From Bordetella genomosp. 4 (lineage in GTDB: Bacteria > Pseudomonadota > Gammaproteobacteria > Burkholderiales > Burkholderiaceae_B), in the NCBI RefSeq assembly GCF_002261185.1, contig NZ_NEVQ01000023.1:124001-188000 (forward strand): a DNA stretch of 64,000 nucleotides, written 5' to 3'. The stretch's first letter is position 1. Every line of letters begins with the position of its first letter. A program made the translations under genes and the position numbers. The notes beneath the pieces are model-generated. The model was not told the origin of the DNA. It did no database searches and saw only the letters and a list, made by a program, of their open reading frames with translations. Of the stretch, positions 1 through 8,244 are shown piece by piece.

Positions 1-1795
1 GCACCCCCGCTCGCGCGGCGGGAATACGCGGCAGATTGCCATCGCCACCGGTCAATTTGCCACGCACGTAGTCACCGAACACCCCGGCCGAAAACACCTT
101 GTTGAACTGGTGGCGCACCTCGCCCTCGATGCCTGTGAATTCCGCGTCATGCTGCGCGTATTCGATCAAACGGAAATCCTCGTACTGATCGAGCGTGTTC
201 GCATAAATGTAGTTCTTGACCCGATTATGGAAAGCGCTCACGCTGAACGTCGTATCGCCTTGGTGCTTGCGCAAGGTCAAATCGATATTGTGCGAAGTTT
301 CCTTGCTCAAATCTGCATTGCCGATTTCGTAGGTATTCGTCGCCAAATGCACGCCGTCGGCATACAGCTCCTGTGCGGTGGGCAGGCGCTGAGAGCGCGA
401 CAGCGACAAGGCCACCGAATACTGCGGCGCAAAATCCCAGATCGCGGCGGCCGACAGCGACGTGCCGGATTGGCTGGAACGCGGGTTATCGCCCTCGGGA
501 GAAATACGCTGCCAGTCCTGGCGCGCACCAACCTCAAAGCGCCAATCGTTAAGACGATACTCCTCTAGCAGAAAGATGCCCGTCGATTGCGTATCGCTGC
601 GTGGCAAGAACGCCTCTTCGCCTTCGGCGCTGAAATCGCTGAACGAGTTCTGCAGACCGATCACACCGCGCCAGCCGTACAGCGGCTTGTGCTCCAGCTC
701 CAGCCGCGCGTCATAGCCGCGGTTTTTAAAGGTAGTGCCGACTTCTCCGCCTTCGATTTCCTGATGCTGATAATCCGTCAGGCCGCCACGAAAGCGGATT
801 TTTTCGAAGCCGGCGAAAGGCTCGGTGTATTCCGCACGGACGTCCACGCGTTTGCTGCGCAGTTTGACGTAGGGAGGATCCTCATCCTCACCATGTTCGT
901 GGTCATGATCGTGACCGTCTTCACCCTCATGATCGTGATCGTCGTGGCCGCCGCAATGCAGATGCGTGCCATGGGGATGGCAACCCTCGTATTCGTGATT
1001 GTGACCGGGCAAACCGTACTTGCTGTCCAGATAGGTGAATGCCACCCCGACATAACCGCGCGGCGTGACCCACGACAGGCCCAGGCTGCCTTGCGAGGAC
1101 TCGCTATACGAGCCTGCCAGCTCTTTGCTGGTCCAATCCGGCACGTCGTAATCGTCGGTGCGTCGTTTCATACCTTCCACGTGGACGGCAAACTGGCCTG
1201 TGCCGGCAGTGATGCTCACTGCGCCTGCACGTTCGTTAGTGCCGGTCGCACCGCGGACCTCTGCTTCGGCTTCAACGCCTCTCTCCGGGATTGCCGTGGG
1301 GATACGGTTATCGAGCACGTTGACGACGCCGCCGATGGCGCCGCCCCCGTACAACAACGTGGCCGGACCGCGCAGGACTTCAATGCGTTGCGCCAAGAGG
1401 GGCTCTGTCGTCACGGCGTGGTCGGGGGAAATGCTGGAAGCATCCATCAACTCCGAGCCGTCTGACAGCACCTTGACCCGTGGCGCGGTCTGGCCGCGGA
1501 TCACAGGCCGGCTAGCGCCACCGCCGAACGTATCCGAGTTGATGCCCGGCAGGCCGTTCAACGTATCGCCCAGCGTGCCTTGACGACGTTCGATCAGCGC
1601 ATTGCCGTCCAGCACCAGTGCGGGCAAGGCCATGCTGTCGGGGTCCAGGCCTAGAGGATTGGCCGAAACGGTGATGGGAGCCAAGGTAGCAGCAGTGTCT
1701 GCATTGGTGTCGGCCGTTGGAGCTTGTTGTGCCTGCACGGCAGGGGCTAGCGCCAGGGAGAGTGTCAGCGCTAGCGGATGAGGGTTCAGAGTCAT
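1..1795 (-). CDS. znuD: ZnuD-like TonB-dependent outer-membrane zinc receptor, 3' end cut by the window edge
   Basis: This is an open frame of 598 codons from ATG at 1795 that runs off the left edge, so the C-terminal barrel end is missing. Residues 1-23 look like a signal peptide ending near AVQA. A TonB-box-like segment (LAPITVSAN) follows around residue 40, then a plug with the usual receptor motifs (VIRGQTAPRVKVLSDG, EVLRGPATLLYGGGAIGG), then barrel strands. Residues about 262-308 form an extracellular loop rich in His, Asp and Glu with two Cys, as in ZnuD zinc receptors. Zur-box half-sites lie just upstream and the znu import genes are neighbours. Its likely job is zinc uptake across the outer membrane when zinc is scarce. 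A nickel or cobalt substrate is less likely but cannot be excluded. Confidence 0.9.
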   Translation of the reverse strand, partial: MTLNPHPLALTLSLALAPAVQAQQAPTADTNADTAATLAPITVSANPLGLDPDSMALPALVLDGNALIERRQGTLGDTLNGLPGINSDTFGGGASRPVIRGQTAPRVKVLSDGSELMDASSISPDHAVTTEPLLAQRIEVLRGPATLLYGGGAIGGVVNVLDNRIPTAIPERGVEAEAEVRGATGTNERAGAVSITAGTGQFAVHVEGMKRRTDDYDVPDWTSKELAGSYSESSQGSLGLSWVTPRGYVGVAFTYLDSKYGLPGHNHEYEGCHPHGTHLHCGGHDDHDHEGEDGHDHDHEHGEDEDPPYVKLRSKRVDVRAEYTEPFAGFEKIRFRGGLTDYQHQEIEGGEVGTTFKNRGYDARLELEHKPLYGWRGVIGLQNSFSDFSAEGEEAFLPRSDTQSTGIFLLEEYRLNDWRFEVGARQDWQRISPEGDNPRSSQSGTSLSAAAIWDFAPQYSVALSLSRSQRLPTAQELYADGVHLATNTYEIGNADLSKETSHNIDLTLRKHQGDTTFSVSAFHNRVKNYIYANTLDQYEDFRLIEYAQHDAEFTGIEGEVRHQFNKVFSAGVFGDYVRGKLTGGDGNLPRIPAARAGV

Positions 1796-1809
1796 TTCCC
1801 GTCCCGATT

Positions 1810-1848
1810 ATGTTATATCATTCTAAAAACTACGAGATGATATAACAT
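1810..1848. promoter_or_regulatory. Paired Zur-box half-sites in front of the ZnuD-like gene
   Basis: ATGTTATATCAT at 1810-1821 and its exact reverse complement at 1837-1848 flank 15 bp. Each contains one perfect half (TGTTAT or ATAACA) of the Zur consensus I recall for beta-proteobacteria, TGTTATDWHATAACA, with a degenerate partner half. The two implied 15-bp boxes are centred about 22 bp apart, close to two helical turns, which suits two Zur dimers on one face. The site lies 15-53 bp upstream of the receptor start. The assignment is by motif only. Confidence 0.75.
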
Positions 1849-1914
1849 ATCAATTGCGAGTGCAGAATTACGGCGATTGCTCGGTCAGCTGGCGGAATGT
1901 GTCTCTGGGAAGAC

Positions 1915-2048
1915 GTCCCTGCCGGGTGCCTGGAAGCCGCACCGGCCCTATCGCACGGACTCGGCCCATGACCAGGGGCCTCGGCCCGCTTCGCGGGCTA
2001 AATCCGCGCTCTACGGGCCGGCGCGGCTTCCAGGCACCCGGCAGGGAC
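1915..2048. repeat. Inverted-repeat element with 26-bp perfect outer arms
   Basis: The arm at 1915-1940 (GTCCCTGCCGGGTGCC...) is perfectly repeated in reverse complement at 2023-2048. After one mismatch the pairing continues inward for 7 bp (1942-1948 with 2015-2021), and the centre has a further small GGCCCGC/GCGGGC hairpin. The element could fold into a long RNA hairpin ending transcripts from either side, or be a small palindromic repeat such as a REP or MITE. No transposase gene is linked to it. Confidence 0.75.
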
Positions 2049-2201
2049 TCGCAGTAGCGGCATGCCGCGGTTGCTGGTTGGCGCGACTCGCGACTAAATC
2101 GAGTCGTAAGTTGTAGCGTGTACGGTCGGCCGATCGAGGACGATGTTGCCAGTGCCCGTACCAACAACCGTGGGGACATCCGTCATATGCAGACAACGTG
2201 A

Positions 2202-2420
2202 GCCGACGTCCGCCGTGTAAAAGCGGTGCCGGCCCGTAGAGCCCGCCGAACCAGCCTTGTCAGGCGGGGGGGAGGTCGGCTGGGCATGTTTGAGTGGAGC
2301 GCAGCGGAGCGAGTTTGCCCAGCCGCCCCGCCTGGCGAGGCTGGTGAAGGGAAGTCTGGCCGCGCAGGCGGCCGGACCGGGCGATAGGGCCGGCACCGCT
2401 TTTACACGGCGGACGTCGGC
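2202..2420. repeat. 219-bp near-palindromic element with 34-bp perfect outer arms
   Basis: The left arm 2202-2235 is matched exactly by its reverse complement at 2387-2420. Pairing resumes inside (2241-2245 with 2378-2382, and CCAGCCTTG.. with ..GAGGCTGG), so most of the 219 bp can fold back. The centre holds a purine-rich GAGTGGAGCGCAGCGGAGCGAG-type stretch (about 2291-2314). It lies downstream of the NicO stop and may end that transcript, but the size and arm length exceed an ordinary terminator. A miniature inverted-repeat element is an alternative. Confidence 0.75.
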
Positions 2421-2463
2421 GTCAATAGAACGCAACCCGCAACTCAAAAACGCCCCCCGCGAA

Positions 2464-3588
2464 TCACCCTCCTCCACTAATCTGCCCCCCCAACAACAAC
2501 ACTCCCAGCAGCAACACAAACACCGCCGCCGCCACCTCAATCCCCACACGTACCCGAGTCATCCAGACAGCAGAAGCATAGGCCCCCACCCGCGTAGCCG
2601 CCCCCGCCGCCACAACGGCAAAAACCGCCAAGGCAGCAACAGTAAGCCCCGTCCCCACCCCCATGGCCAACGCCGCGGCTATCCCCGCCGCGAAGAAGTC
2701 TTGCGACAATGCAAAGACCAGGACAATGAGCGCGCCGCTGCAGGGCCGCAAACCCATTGCGAAGATGGCCGACATGGCTTTGCGCCAGTCCAGCGCACCT
2801 GCGACTTGATCGGGCGACGGGACATGCACATGCCCGCAACCACAATCGTCATGATGGTGATGAGCGTTGTGGATCGGAATGACATGAGACGCACGTTCAG
2901 CGTCTATGCTCAACTGGGCATGGCTGGGTTGATGCCCCTCTGCCTCTCGATGATCGTGCGCTTCGTGATGACCATGATCATCATGTACAGATCTGTGTGC
3001 ATGCCCCTGCTCCGCATCGTGGACATGATGATGGCCCTGTCGGCGCAGCCAGGGCCGCAACGCTTTGCTCCAAACCAGCCATGCTCCCAACAGCGTGATC
3101 AATGCGTATGACGCGGTTTCCAGCCAGCGTGTGGCACGATTCATTTCCGGCGCCGTCGCGTGCAACAACCAGGCCATGACAGCGACCAACGTAATGGCGA
3201 CCAGGGCTTGCAATAGCGCAGCCAAAAGCGCCAACAACGCGCCGTTGCGAGCGGTCTGGCGGTTAGCCAGGACATACGAAGCAATCACGGCTTTGCCATG
3301 ACCTGGACCCAGCGCATGGAATATGCCATACGCAAACGAGAGGCCTAACAACCCCCACGCGGCCGTTCCATCGGCCTGCCAGGCGCGTACCGCACCGGTG
3401 AGCTGTCTGTAGAAATGCGATTGCCACGCAGAGATCTGCGCAAACAGGCCATTCAGCCAGCTTGGCCCCGCCACGCCGCCCCCGCTTTCCGGCACGCCAA
3501 ATGGATGCGCACTCTGAGCCCATCCAGCCAAAGGCGGCAGCCAGAGCAACAATGCCCATGCCAACACCGCCGCATTTACCTTTCTCAT
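2464..3588 (-). CDS. NicO/RcnA-type nickel/cobalt transporter with a His-rich loop
   Basis: A polytopic inner-membrane protein of 374 residues. I start at ATG 3588, which overlaps the TGA of the DUF1007 gene by one base; a TTG two codons earlier is possible. A signal-like hydrophobic N-terminus is followed by the NicO hallmark HALGPGHGK (about residues 91-99) and GLRPCSGALI (about 279-288), each in a membrane helix. Between them, residues about 185-257 are packed with His, Asp and Cys (HHHHDDCGCGHVHV). The family moves Ni2+ or Co2+, mostly outward for RcnA. It is the last gene of the leftward znu operon with its usual DUF1007 partner, so expression should respond to Zur. Zinc or cobalt as substrate is open. 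Confidence 0.88.
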   Translation of the reverse strand: MRKVNAAVLAWALLLWLPPLAGWAQSAHPFGVPESGGGVAGPSWLNGLFAQISAWQSHFYRQLTGAVRAWQADGTAAWGLLGLSFAYGIFHALGPGHGKAVIASYVLANRQTARNGALLALLAALLQALVAITLVAVMAWLLHATAPEMNRATRWLETASYALITLLGAWLVWSKALRPWLRRQGHHHVHDAEQGHAHRSVHDDHGHHEAHDHREAEGHQPSHAQLSIDAERASHVIPIHNAHHHHDDCGCGHVHVPSPDQVAGALDWRKAMSAIFAMGLRPCSGALIVLVFALSQDFFAAGIAAALAMGVGTGLTVAALAVFAVVAAGAATRVGAYASAVWMTRVRVGIEVAAAVFVLLLGVLLLGGQISGGG

Positions 3589-4259
3589 CAGCAACTCACA
3601 TCGATACGATGCGTCAGTCCTTTCGTGATGGCCAACAGCTCATCGGGTACGGTCTCCGCCTCGGCAGGGATCGCCGCCAATTTCTGCATGGTCTGCCAAT
3701 CGAGTTCGCCGGGCGGCCGATAGGATTGCTGACACGATTTCGGCGCATCGATCAACGACACCGCACCGGGCGCACCAAAGTCATACGCGACAAAATACGT
3801 CGGATCGTAAATATCGAACTGCACACCTTGTTTGTCCGGCGCCATGGGCTGCGCAAGAGGCAGCGTGAACGACAGCGTCAATCGCTGCGATTTGGTGTCC
3901 CAACTCACCACGGCATCACGTGGGTCGGCGAATTTCACCGGCTTTCCATTTACGGTTGCCTGCGTGAAATAGTGGGAAATCGGCTCACCCAACGCCTGCA
4001 TCCAATCTTTCGCCATACCCTGCAAGGTTTTGGCAGGCAGGCTGCCATCGGGGCCTTTTTCAAGGCCTTGGGTCGTGTAGGCGCCGAACATTTCGTCGAA
4101 CAGCCAATCCTGCTGAATCGCCGTCATTCGGCCCTGCCCATCAAAGGCGATACGTGCGCGAGCGTCTATCCACATATGCGGATGAGCCTGCGCCACCGGT
4201 GCGGCACAGGCCATCATTACTACGGCTGCAAGGCCTCGGAAAGCTGACGCGCATTCCAT
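3588..4259 (-). CDS. DUF1007 periplasmic protein, partner of the NicO transporter
   Basis: This 223-residue protein has a signal peptide that ends near residue 25 (APVAQA), directly followed by HPHMW, the family's typical mature N-terminus and a plausible metal ligand. DUF1007 proteins are regularly encoded beside NicO-type transporters and are thought to be periplasmic accessory proteins. The biochemical role is not established. The chosen start at 4259 lies inside the znuA end (40-bp overlap) and keeps the whole signal peptide; ATG 4217, just after the znuA stop, would truncate it. The stop overlaps the NicO start, indicating translational coupling. Confidence 0.85.
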   Translation of the reverse strand: MECASAFRGLAAVVMMACAAPVAQAHPHMWIDARARIAFDGQGRMTAIQQDWLFDEMFGAYTTQGLEKGPDGSLPAKTLQGMAKDWMQALGEPISHYFTQATVNGKPVKFADPRDAVVSWDTKSQRLTLSFTLPLAQPMAPDKQGVQFDIYDPTYFVAYDFGAPGAVSLIDAPKSCQQSYRPPGELDWQTMQKLAAIPAEAETVPDELLAITKGLTHRIDVSC

Positions 4260-5332
4260 TCAAACATCCCCAGATAAGTCGCCGCCGGCTGTCCGGATGG
4301 AGCCAGCGCATCGGAGTAGAGCGTACCACCGGTACGTGCCCCCGTTTCGCGCGCGATCTGTTGCACTAAAGCCGGGCTGCTGACATTTTCGACAAACACG
4401 GCGGGCACGTGTTCGCGCTTGACCAGTTCGATGATGCGCGCCATATCGGCTGCCGAGGGCTCGGCGTCGGTGGACAAGCCGGCCACGGGAATGAATCGCA
4501 CGCCATAGGCGTCACCGAAATAACCAAAGGCATCGTGCGAGCTGACCACTTGGCGGCGTTCGGTAGGGATGGCGGCAAAAGTCTTGCGAATCTGTGCATC
4601 CAATGCCTCGATGCGCGCGATATAGGCTTGCGCGCGTTGACGATAGGCCGCGGCGTGCGCCGGGTCGGCGGCGGCCAGGCCCTCTGCGATGTTGCGGGCG
4701 TAGACGACGCCGTTGGTCAGGCTTTGCCAGGCGTGTGGGTCCTGATCACCGTGGTGATGATGGTGGCCGCCGTCCGCGTGAGCGTGAGAGTCATCATGAT
4801 CGTGGTCATGGCCGTGCTCGTGTTCATCGTGATGTTGACCTTCATCATGATCATGGTCGTGGCCATGCGTATCGTCGTTTCCTTGAGCCGGCTTCTTGCC
4901 GACGCTGTGATCATGCGCCCCGCCGCCGGCGTGGCCATGACCGCCTTCTTGTTGCTCAGCCATTTTTCGCGGCGTGATGCCTGCCGTCGCAACAATAGTG
5001 GCCCCGGAAAAATCCGCGGCTTTCGCAAGGCGAGGCAACCACGTTTCGAAATCCAATCCGTTCTCTACCAGGACGCTGGCCGCTTTCAATTGGCGTGCAG
5101 CCGCCGGCGTGGGCTCGTACGAATGGGCATCGCCATCGGGGCCGACCAAGGTCGTCACCGACACATCGTCGCCACCGATTTCGCGCACCATATCGCCCAA
5201 CACTGAAAAGCTGGCGACTACTCGCAGCGGCTCGGCGCTATGCGCCACAACAGGCGCGCACACACTGGCCGCCCCCAACGTCAGCATCATCAATATACGG
5301 CGCCGTGCTTGCGCGGCAGAATAGTTGTGCAT
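4220..5332 (-). CDS. znuA: ZnuA, periplasmic zinc-binding protein of the ABC importer
   Basis: A 370-residue solute-binding protein of the cluster A-I metal family. ATG 5332 is preceded by AGGAAG, lies 10 bp after the znuB stop and gives a good signal peptide. Likely zinc ligands are His in GDAHSYEPTP (about residue 70), His in DPHAW (about 200), His in VVSSHDAFGYF and a late Asp. Residues about 132-200 form an unusually long loop of His/Asp/Glu repeats, the charged flexible loop typical of ZnuA rather than of manganese-binding relatives. It delivers zinc to ZnuB and ZnuC. Confidence 0.95.
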   Translation of the reverse strand: MHNYSAAQARRRILMMLTLGAASVCAPVVAHSAEPLRVVASFSVLGDMVREIGGDDVSVTTLVGPDGDAHSYEPTPAAARQLKAASVLVENGLDFETWLPRLAKAADFSGATIVATAGITPRKMAEQQEGGHGHAGGGAHDHSVGKKPAQGNDDTHGHDHDHDEGQHHDEHEHGHDHDHDDSHAHADGGHHHHHGDQDPHAWQSLTNGVVYARNIAEGLAAADPAHAAAYRQRAQAYIARIEALDAQIRKTFAAIPTERRQVVSSHDAFGYFGDAYGVRFIPVAGLSTDAEPSAADMARIIELVKREHVPAVFVENVSSPALVQQIARETGARTGGTLYSDALAPSGQPAATYLGMFEWNARQLSEALQP

Positions 5333-5342
5333 CGTTCTTCCT

Positions 5343-6218
5343 TTAGCGAAAACGGGTGCGGCCATGAGCCATCAGGCCGTGCAGTAACCCACCCTGCGGC
5401 CCGCAAGCCACAGAAACCAGATACGCCAGCCCCGCCGCCAGAATGATGGCGGGCGATGCCGGCAAGTTGTAGTGATAGGAAAACAAGAGGCCAGAAAGGC
5501 CGGACACGATTCCAAAGATCGCTGACAAGACGATTTGCCCGGCCACGGTTGGCTGCCAGAAACGCGCGGCAGCGGCAGGCAACATCATCATGCCCACCAC
5601 CATCAAGGTCCCCATCACCTGAAACCCTGCTACCAGATTCACAACAACCAAAACGAGAAAGGCCATATGCGCCAACGTGCCGCGTCCGCCGCAGGCTCGC
5701 AGAAAGCCCGCGTCCAGACATTCGGCCACGAGCAGCCGATACAGCAGCGCCATCGCCATCAACGTCACGCTCGCAACGCTGGTCACCAGCAACAGGGACG
5801 CGTCATCCAGGCCGAGCACGGTGCCGAACAACACATGCAGCAAATCCATATTCGAGCCGCGCATCGATACCAGCAATACACCCAACCCCAATGAAATCAG
5901 ATAGAACGCCGCAAAACTCGCGTCTTCGCGCAAAGGCGTCAGCCGGGCCACGACGCCCGCCAGTACAGCGACCAGCAAACCCGTGACCAAGCCGCCCAGC
6001 AGCATGGCCCACAACGACAAACCCGATAGCAGGAAGCCCGCCGCCACACCCGGCAAGATCGCGTGCGACATGGCGTCACCCATCAGGCTCATCCGCCGCA
6101 ACACCAAAAAGACGCCAAGCGGCGCCGCGCCTAACGCCGCCGCCGACGTACCCGCCAGTGCGCGCCGCATAAAGGCATAGTCGGCGAACGGCGCCACGGT
6201 CCAGTCCAGCAACGTCAT
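5343..6218 (-). CDS. znuB: ZnuB, inner-membrane permease of the zinc ABC importer
   Basis: A 291-residue ABC-3 family permease with about eight hydrophobic helices. The conserved segment MSLMGDAMSHAILPGVA near residue 43 and GTVLGL near 130 are typical of metal-chelate permeases. It forms the channel for zinc released by ZnuA. It starts 25 bp after znuC ends and stops 10 bp before znuA, in one leftward operon. Confidence 0.95.
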   Translation of the reverse strand: MTLLDWTVAPFADYAFMRRALAGTSAAALGAAPLGVFLVLRRMSLMGDAMSHAILPGVAAGFLLSGLSLWAMLLGGLVTGLLVAVLAGVVARLTPLREDASFAAFYLISLGLGVLLVSMRGSNMDLLHVLFGTVLGLDDASLLLVTSVASVTLMAMALLYRLLVAECLDAGFLRACGGRGTLAHMAFLVLVVVNLVAGFQVMGTLMVVGMMMLPAAAARFWQPTVAGQIVLSAIFGIVSGLSGLLFSYHYNLPASPAIILAAGLAYLVSVACGPQGGLLHGLMAHGRTRFR

Positions 6219-6243
6219 CGCAATCCCCCTTCCACGCCGCGCC

Positions 6244-6993
6244 TCACAACCATTCCCGAAGCACGCCGCGCGCTGCTGCCAGATTGCGGGCCGTCAGTAC
6301 CTCGGCCGTCGGCCCCCAAGCGATCTGCCGCCCGGCGAGCAACAAGGTCTGCGAAAAATGCGCACGCACCATGGCCAGATCGTGCAATACGGCCACCACG
6401 GTGCGCCCTTGGCGATTCCACTCGCATAGCAATTGCATCAGCACCTCGGCGGTGTGGCTGTCTACGGCGGCAAAGGGCTCGTCCAATAACAGCACCTGAG
6501 CGTCCTGCAACATCAACCGGGCGAACAAAGCCCGTTGCATCTGCCCCCCTGACAACGCGCCCACCATGCGGCCCGCCTCATCAGCCAATCCGACAGTCTC
6601 CAGCGCCTGCCAAGCCCGCTGTGTTTCCGTATGACCAAAGCCGCGCCAGGCGCCGACACGACGCCATGCACCCATGGCCACCATGTCCAGCACCGTGATG
6701 GGAAAGGAGCGGTCTATTTCCGCGGCCTGTGGCAGCCACGCCAAACGGTGACGATCCTGGGCATCGATATCCAGGCTGCCGGCCAACGGACGCATCAACC
6801 CCACCATGCCCTTGACCAAAGTGGACTTCCCCGCGCCATTGGGCCCTGCAATGGCCGTCATGGAGCCGCGGTCAAAATGCCCGGATACGGCTCGCACCGC
6901 TGCCTGGCCGCGCCAACCGAAGGCCGCCTCACGCAACCCGATCACCGGATAGCTGGACACGTTCGTATCCGCCCCCGTGTCGGCGTTAAGCAT
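6244..6993 (-). CDS. znuC: ZnuC, ATPase of the zinc ABC importer
   Basis: A 249-residue ABC ATPase with Walker A (GPNGAGKSTL), Q-loop region, signature (LSGGQMQRALFARL), Walker B (VLLLDEPFAAVD) and switch His (VLHDL). I start at ATG 6993 (MLNADTG), which is 11 bp after the stop of the small upstream membrane peptide. Upstream in-frame Met codons at 7200 and later would read through that peptide in another frame and across the promoter, and give a non-family extension. It energises ZnuB. Confidence 0.93.
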   Translation of the reverse strand: MLNADTGADTNVSSYPVIGLREAAFGWRGQAAVRAVSGHFDRGSMTAIAGPNGAGKSTLVKGMVGLMRPLAGSLDIDAQDRHRLAWLPQAAEIDRSFPITVLDMVAMGAWRRVGAWRGFGHTETQRAWQALETVGLADEAGRMVGALSGGQMQRALFARLMLQDAQVLLLDEPFAAVDSHTAEVLMQLLCEWNRQGRTVVAVLHDLAMVRAHFSQTLLLAGRQIAWGPTAEVLTARNLAAARGVLREWL

Positions 6994-7004
6994 TGCAACC
7001 CCGC

Positions 7005-7154
7005 TCACACGCCGGCCCACCAGCCCATGGCCCATCCCGTCAACGCCCACAGACCCGCCGCCACGACGGCCGCGACACCCAAGCGGAAAAAAACAGAGGC
7101 TCGCAGCGCTGAGCCTTGAGGACGAACGGGCCCAATAGAAACAATATGAGACAT
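7005..7154 (-). CDS. Small 49-residue membrane peptide, first gene of the znu operon
   Basis: ATG 7154 to TGA 7005 encodes 49 residues: a polar N-terminus with basic residues (MSHIVSIGPVRPQGS), then one strongly hydrophobic helix (about residues 20-47) ending in a Trp-rich GWWAGV. It is the first reading frame after the Zur box, and its stop is 11 bp before the znuC start. Both points argue that it is translated. No strong Shine-Dalgarno is visible. I do not recognise a family. It could be a small subunit or regulator of ZnuBC, or a leader affecting znuC translation. Confidence 0.6.
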   Translation of the reverse strand: MSHIVSIGPVRPQGSALRASVFFRLGVAAVVAAGLWALTGWAMGWWAGV

Positions 7155-7210
7155 ATCCACACATACAGCCCATTTCCGGGAAAGCAGGCTGTTTATTCAT
7201 TCAATTAGTT

Positions 7211-7227
7211 ATGTTATATCATAACAA
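7211..7227. promoter_or_regulatory. Zur box between the znu operon and zur
   Basis: TGTTATATCATAACA (7212-7226) fits the Zur consensus I recall, TGTTATDWHATAACA, exactly; the flanks extend it to ATGTTATATCATAACAA. It lies 57 bp upstream of the small leftward peptide gene and about 95 bp upstream of the chosen zur start, so it could control both, including zur autoregulation. Confidence 0.85.
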
Positions 7228-7321
7228 ATACGAGCAAGACCGGCTTGGCGCTCCCCGTACGGCCCGTTTTCTGATACCTTCGCGGGATTGCCTGTCCGGC
7301 GCTATCCGGCTGCCACGATCA

Positions 7322-7834
7322 ATGCCCACCCCGCCTCGCTCCACTCGCCCCGACTCCATTGGCGAACAACTCAATATCGCCGAATCGCTCTGCGCCGAGC
7401 GCGGCCGCCGGCTGACGCCGATTCGCCGCAAGGTGCTGGAATTGCTCCTGCGTCACGGCCGCAGCCTCAAGGCCTACGAACTCCTGGACGCCATGCGCGC
7501 CGAGCATCCGGGCGCAGCGCCTCCCACGGTCTACCGGGCGCTGGACTTTCTGATGGACGAGGGGCTGATTCACCGCCTGGACGCGGTCAATGCCTGGACC
7601 GCCTGCCACGACGCGGCAGGCGCGCCGCATGATTTGCTGGTGGTCTGTACGGGCTGCGGAGCCGTGGCCGAGGTCAGCGACCCCGCCATGAGCCAACAAT
7701 TGGCCGATCGCGTGGCCTTGACAGGCTTTGCCCTGGCCACGCACGAAACCGAGATCCGGGCGCTCTGCCCTCAATGCCAGAAAAAACAGCCGGCAGATGC
7801 CGGCCATCGCCATCATCACGGCCATACACATTGA
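7322..7834 (+). CDS. zur: Zur, Fur-family zinc-responsive repressor
   Basis: A 170-residue Fur-family regulator. The winged-helix part includes RRLTPIRRKVLELLLRHG and APPTVYRALDFLMDEGLIHR. The structural zinc site is built by CTGCG and CPQCQ, and His in ACHDAAGAPHDL probably joins the sensing site. The C-terminus is a His tail (HRHHHGHTH). With zinc bound it should repress the znu operon and the ZnuD-like receptor. I start at ATG 7322. An in-frame ATG at 7211 lies inside the Zur box and would add an unlikely 37-residue tail. No clear Shine-Dalgarno precedes 7322. Confidence 0.92.
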   Translation: MPTPPRSTRPDSIGEQLNIAESLCAERGRRLTPIRRKVLELLLRHGRSLKAYELLDAMRAEHPGAAPPTVYRALDFLMDEGLIHRLDAVNAWTACHDAAGAPHDLLVVCTGCGAVAEVSDPAMSQQLADRVALTGFALATHETEIRALCPQCQKKQPADAGHRHHHGHTH

Positions 7835-8244
7835 AATGGCTAACCCGGCGGCGAGTCCCGGGGGCATTTTCCGGCAATACTCCCCGTCTCGCATGTCCTG
7901 AAAAGCCAGCGTCACGCGGTCGCGATGACATGCATCCGTCAGTCTGCCTGTCTGCCGCTGCAACGCAGCATATAGAGAAGTTCGACGGACAATCCGTCCT
8001 CTATGCACGGCAGATAGCCCCGCCCTCTTGAAATGCAGCCATACATCCCCATATAACTGCATCGAATAGATTACAGCGCCGCTTTATGCCTCTGTAACTG
8101 CAGTGCGATGCCGGGGTTGTCCCGGGGTTTGCCCACCTGCCCTTACTGTGCTGTAATCCTGCGTCCGGTCGCAACCGCGGCCGCCTGTTTTTTTATGCCT
8201 TGGACGCACGCGTGCGCCTGGGGCTCTCAGCTTACCGCCTTGCC
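7835..8244. other. Gap of about 410 bp between zur and the CobW gene
   Basis: I see no gene and no Zur box here. A short stem-loop (GACGGA 7984-7989 with TCCGTC 7993-7998, partly extended by ATAGAG/CTCTAT) may be a weak zur terminator, but it lacks a T run. The promoter of the CobW gene presumably lies in the second half. Confidence 0.4.

Larger units (their letters stand above)
1858..2463. other. Intergenic gap of about 600 bp between the receptor promoter and the NicO gene, filled by two hairpin elements
   Basis: I see no credible protein gene here; the open frames are shadows of GC-rich palindromic DNA. It holds the 1915-2048 and 2202-2420 inverted-repeat elements, listed separately, and the end of the NicO transcript. 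Confidence 0.6.

Noticed and set aside
4594-4977. His/Arg/Asp-rich frame opposite znuA
   Set aside because: The complement of His/Asp codon repeats gives such proteins automatically; it is opposite the ZnuA His loop.
6994-7200. ZnuC N-terminal extension of 69 residues
   Set aside because: It runs over the small peptide gene in another frame and shows no ABC family features.
7211-7321. Extended zur start at 7211
   Set aside because: The ATG is part of the Zur box, and the extra 37 residues do not fit the Fur family.
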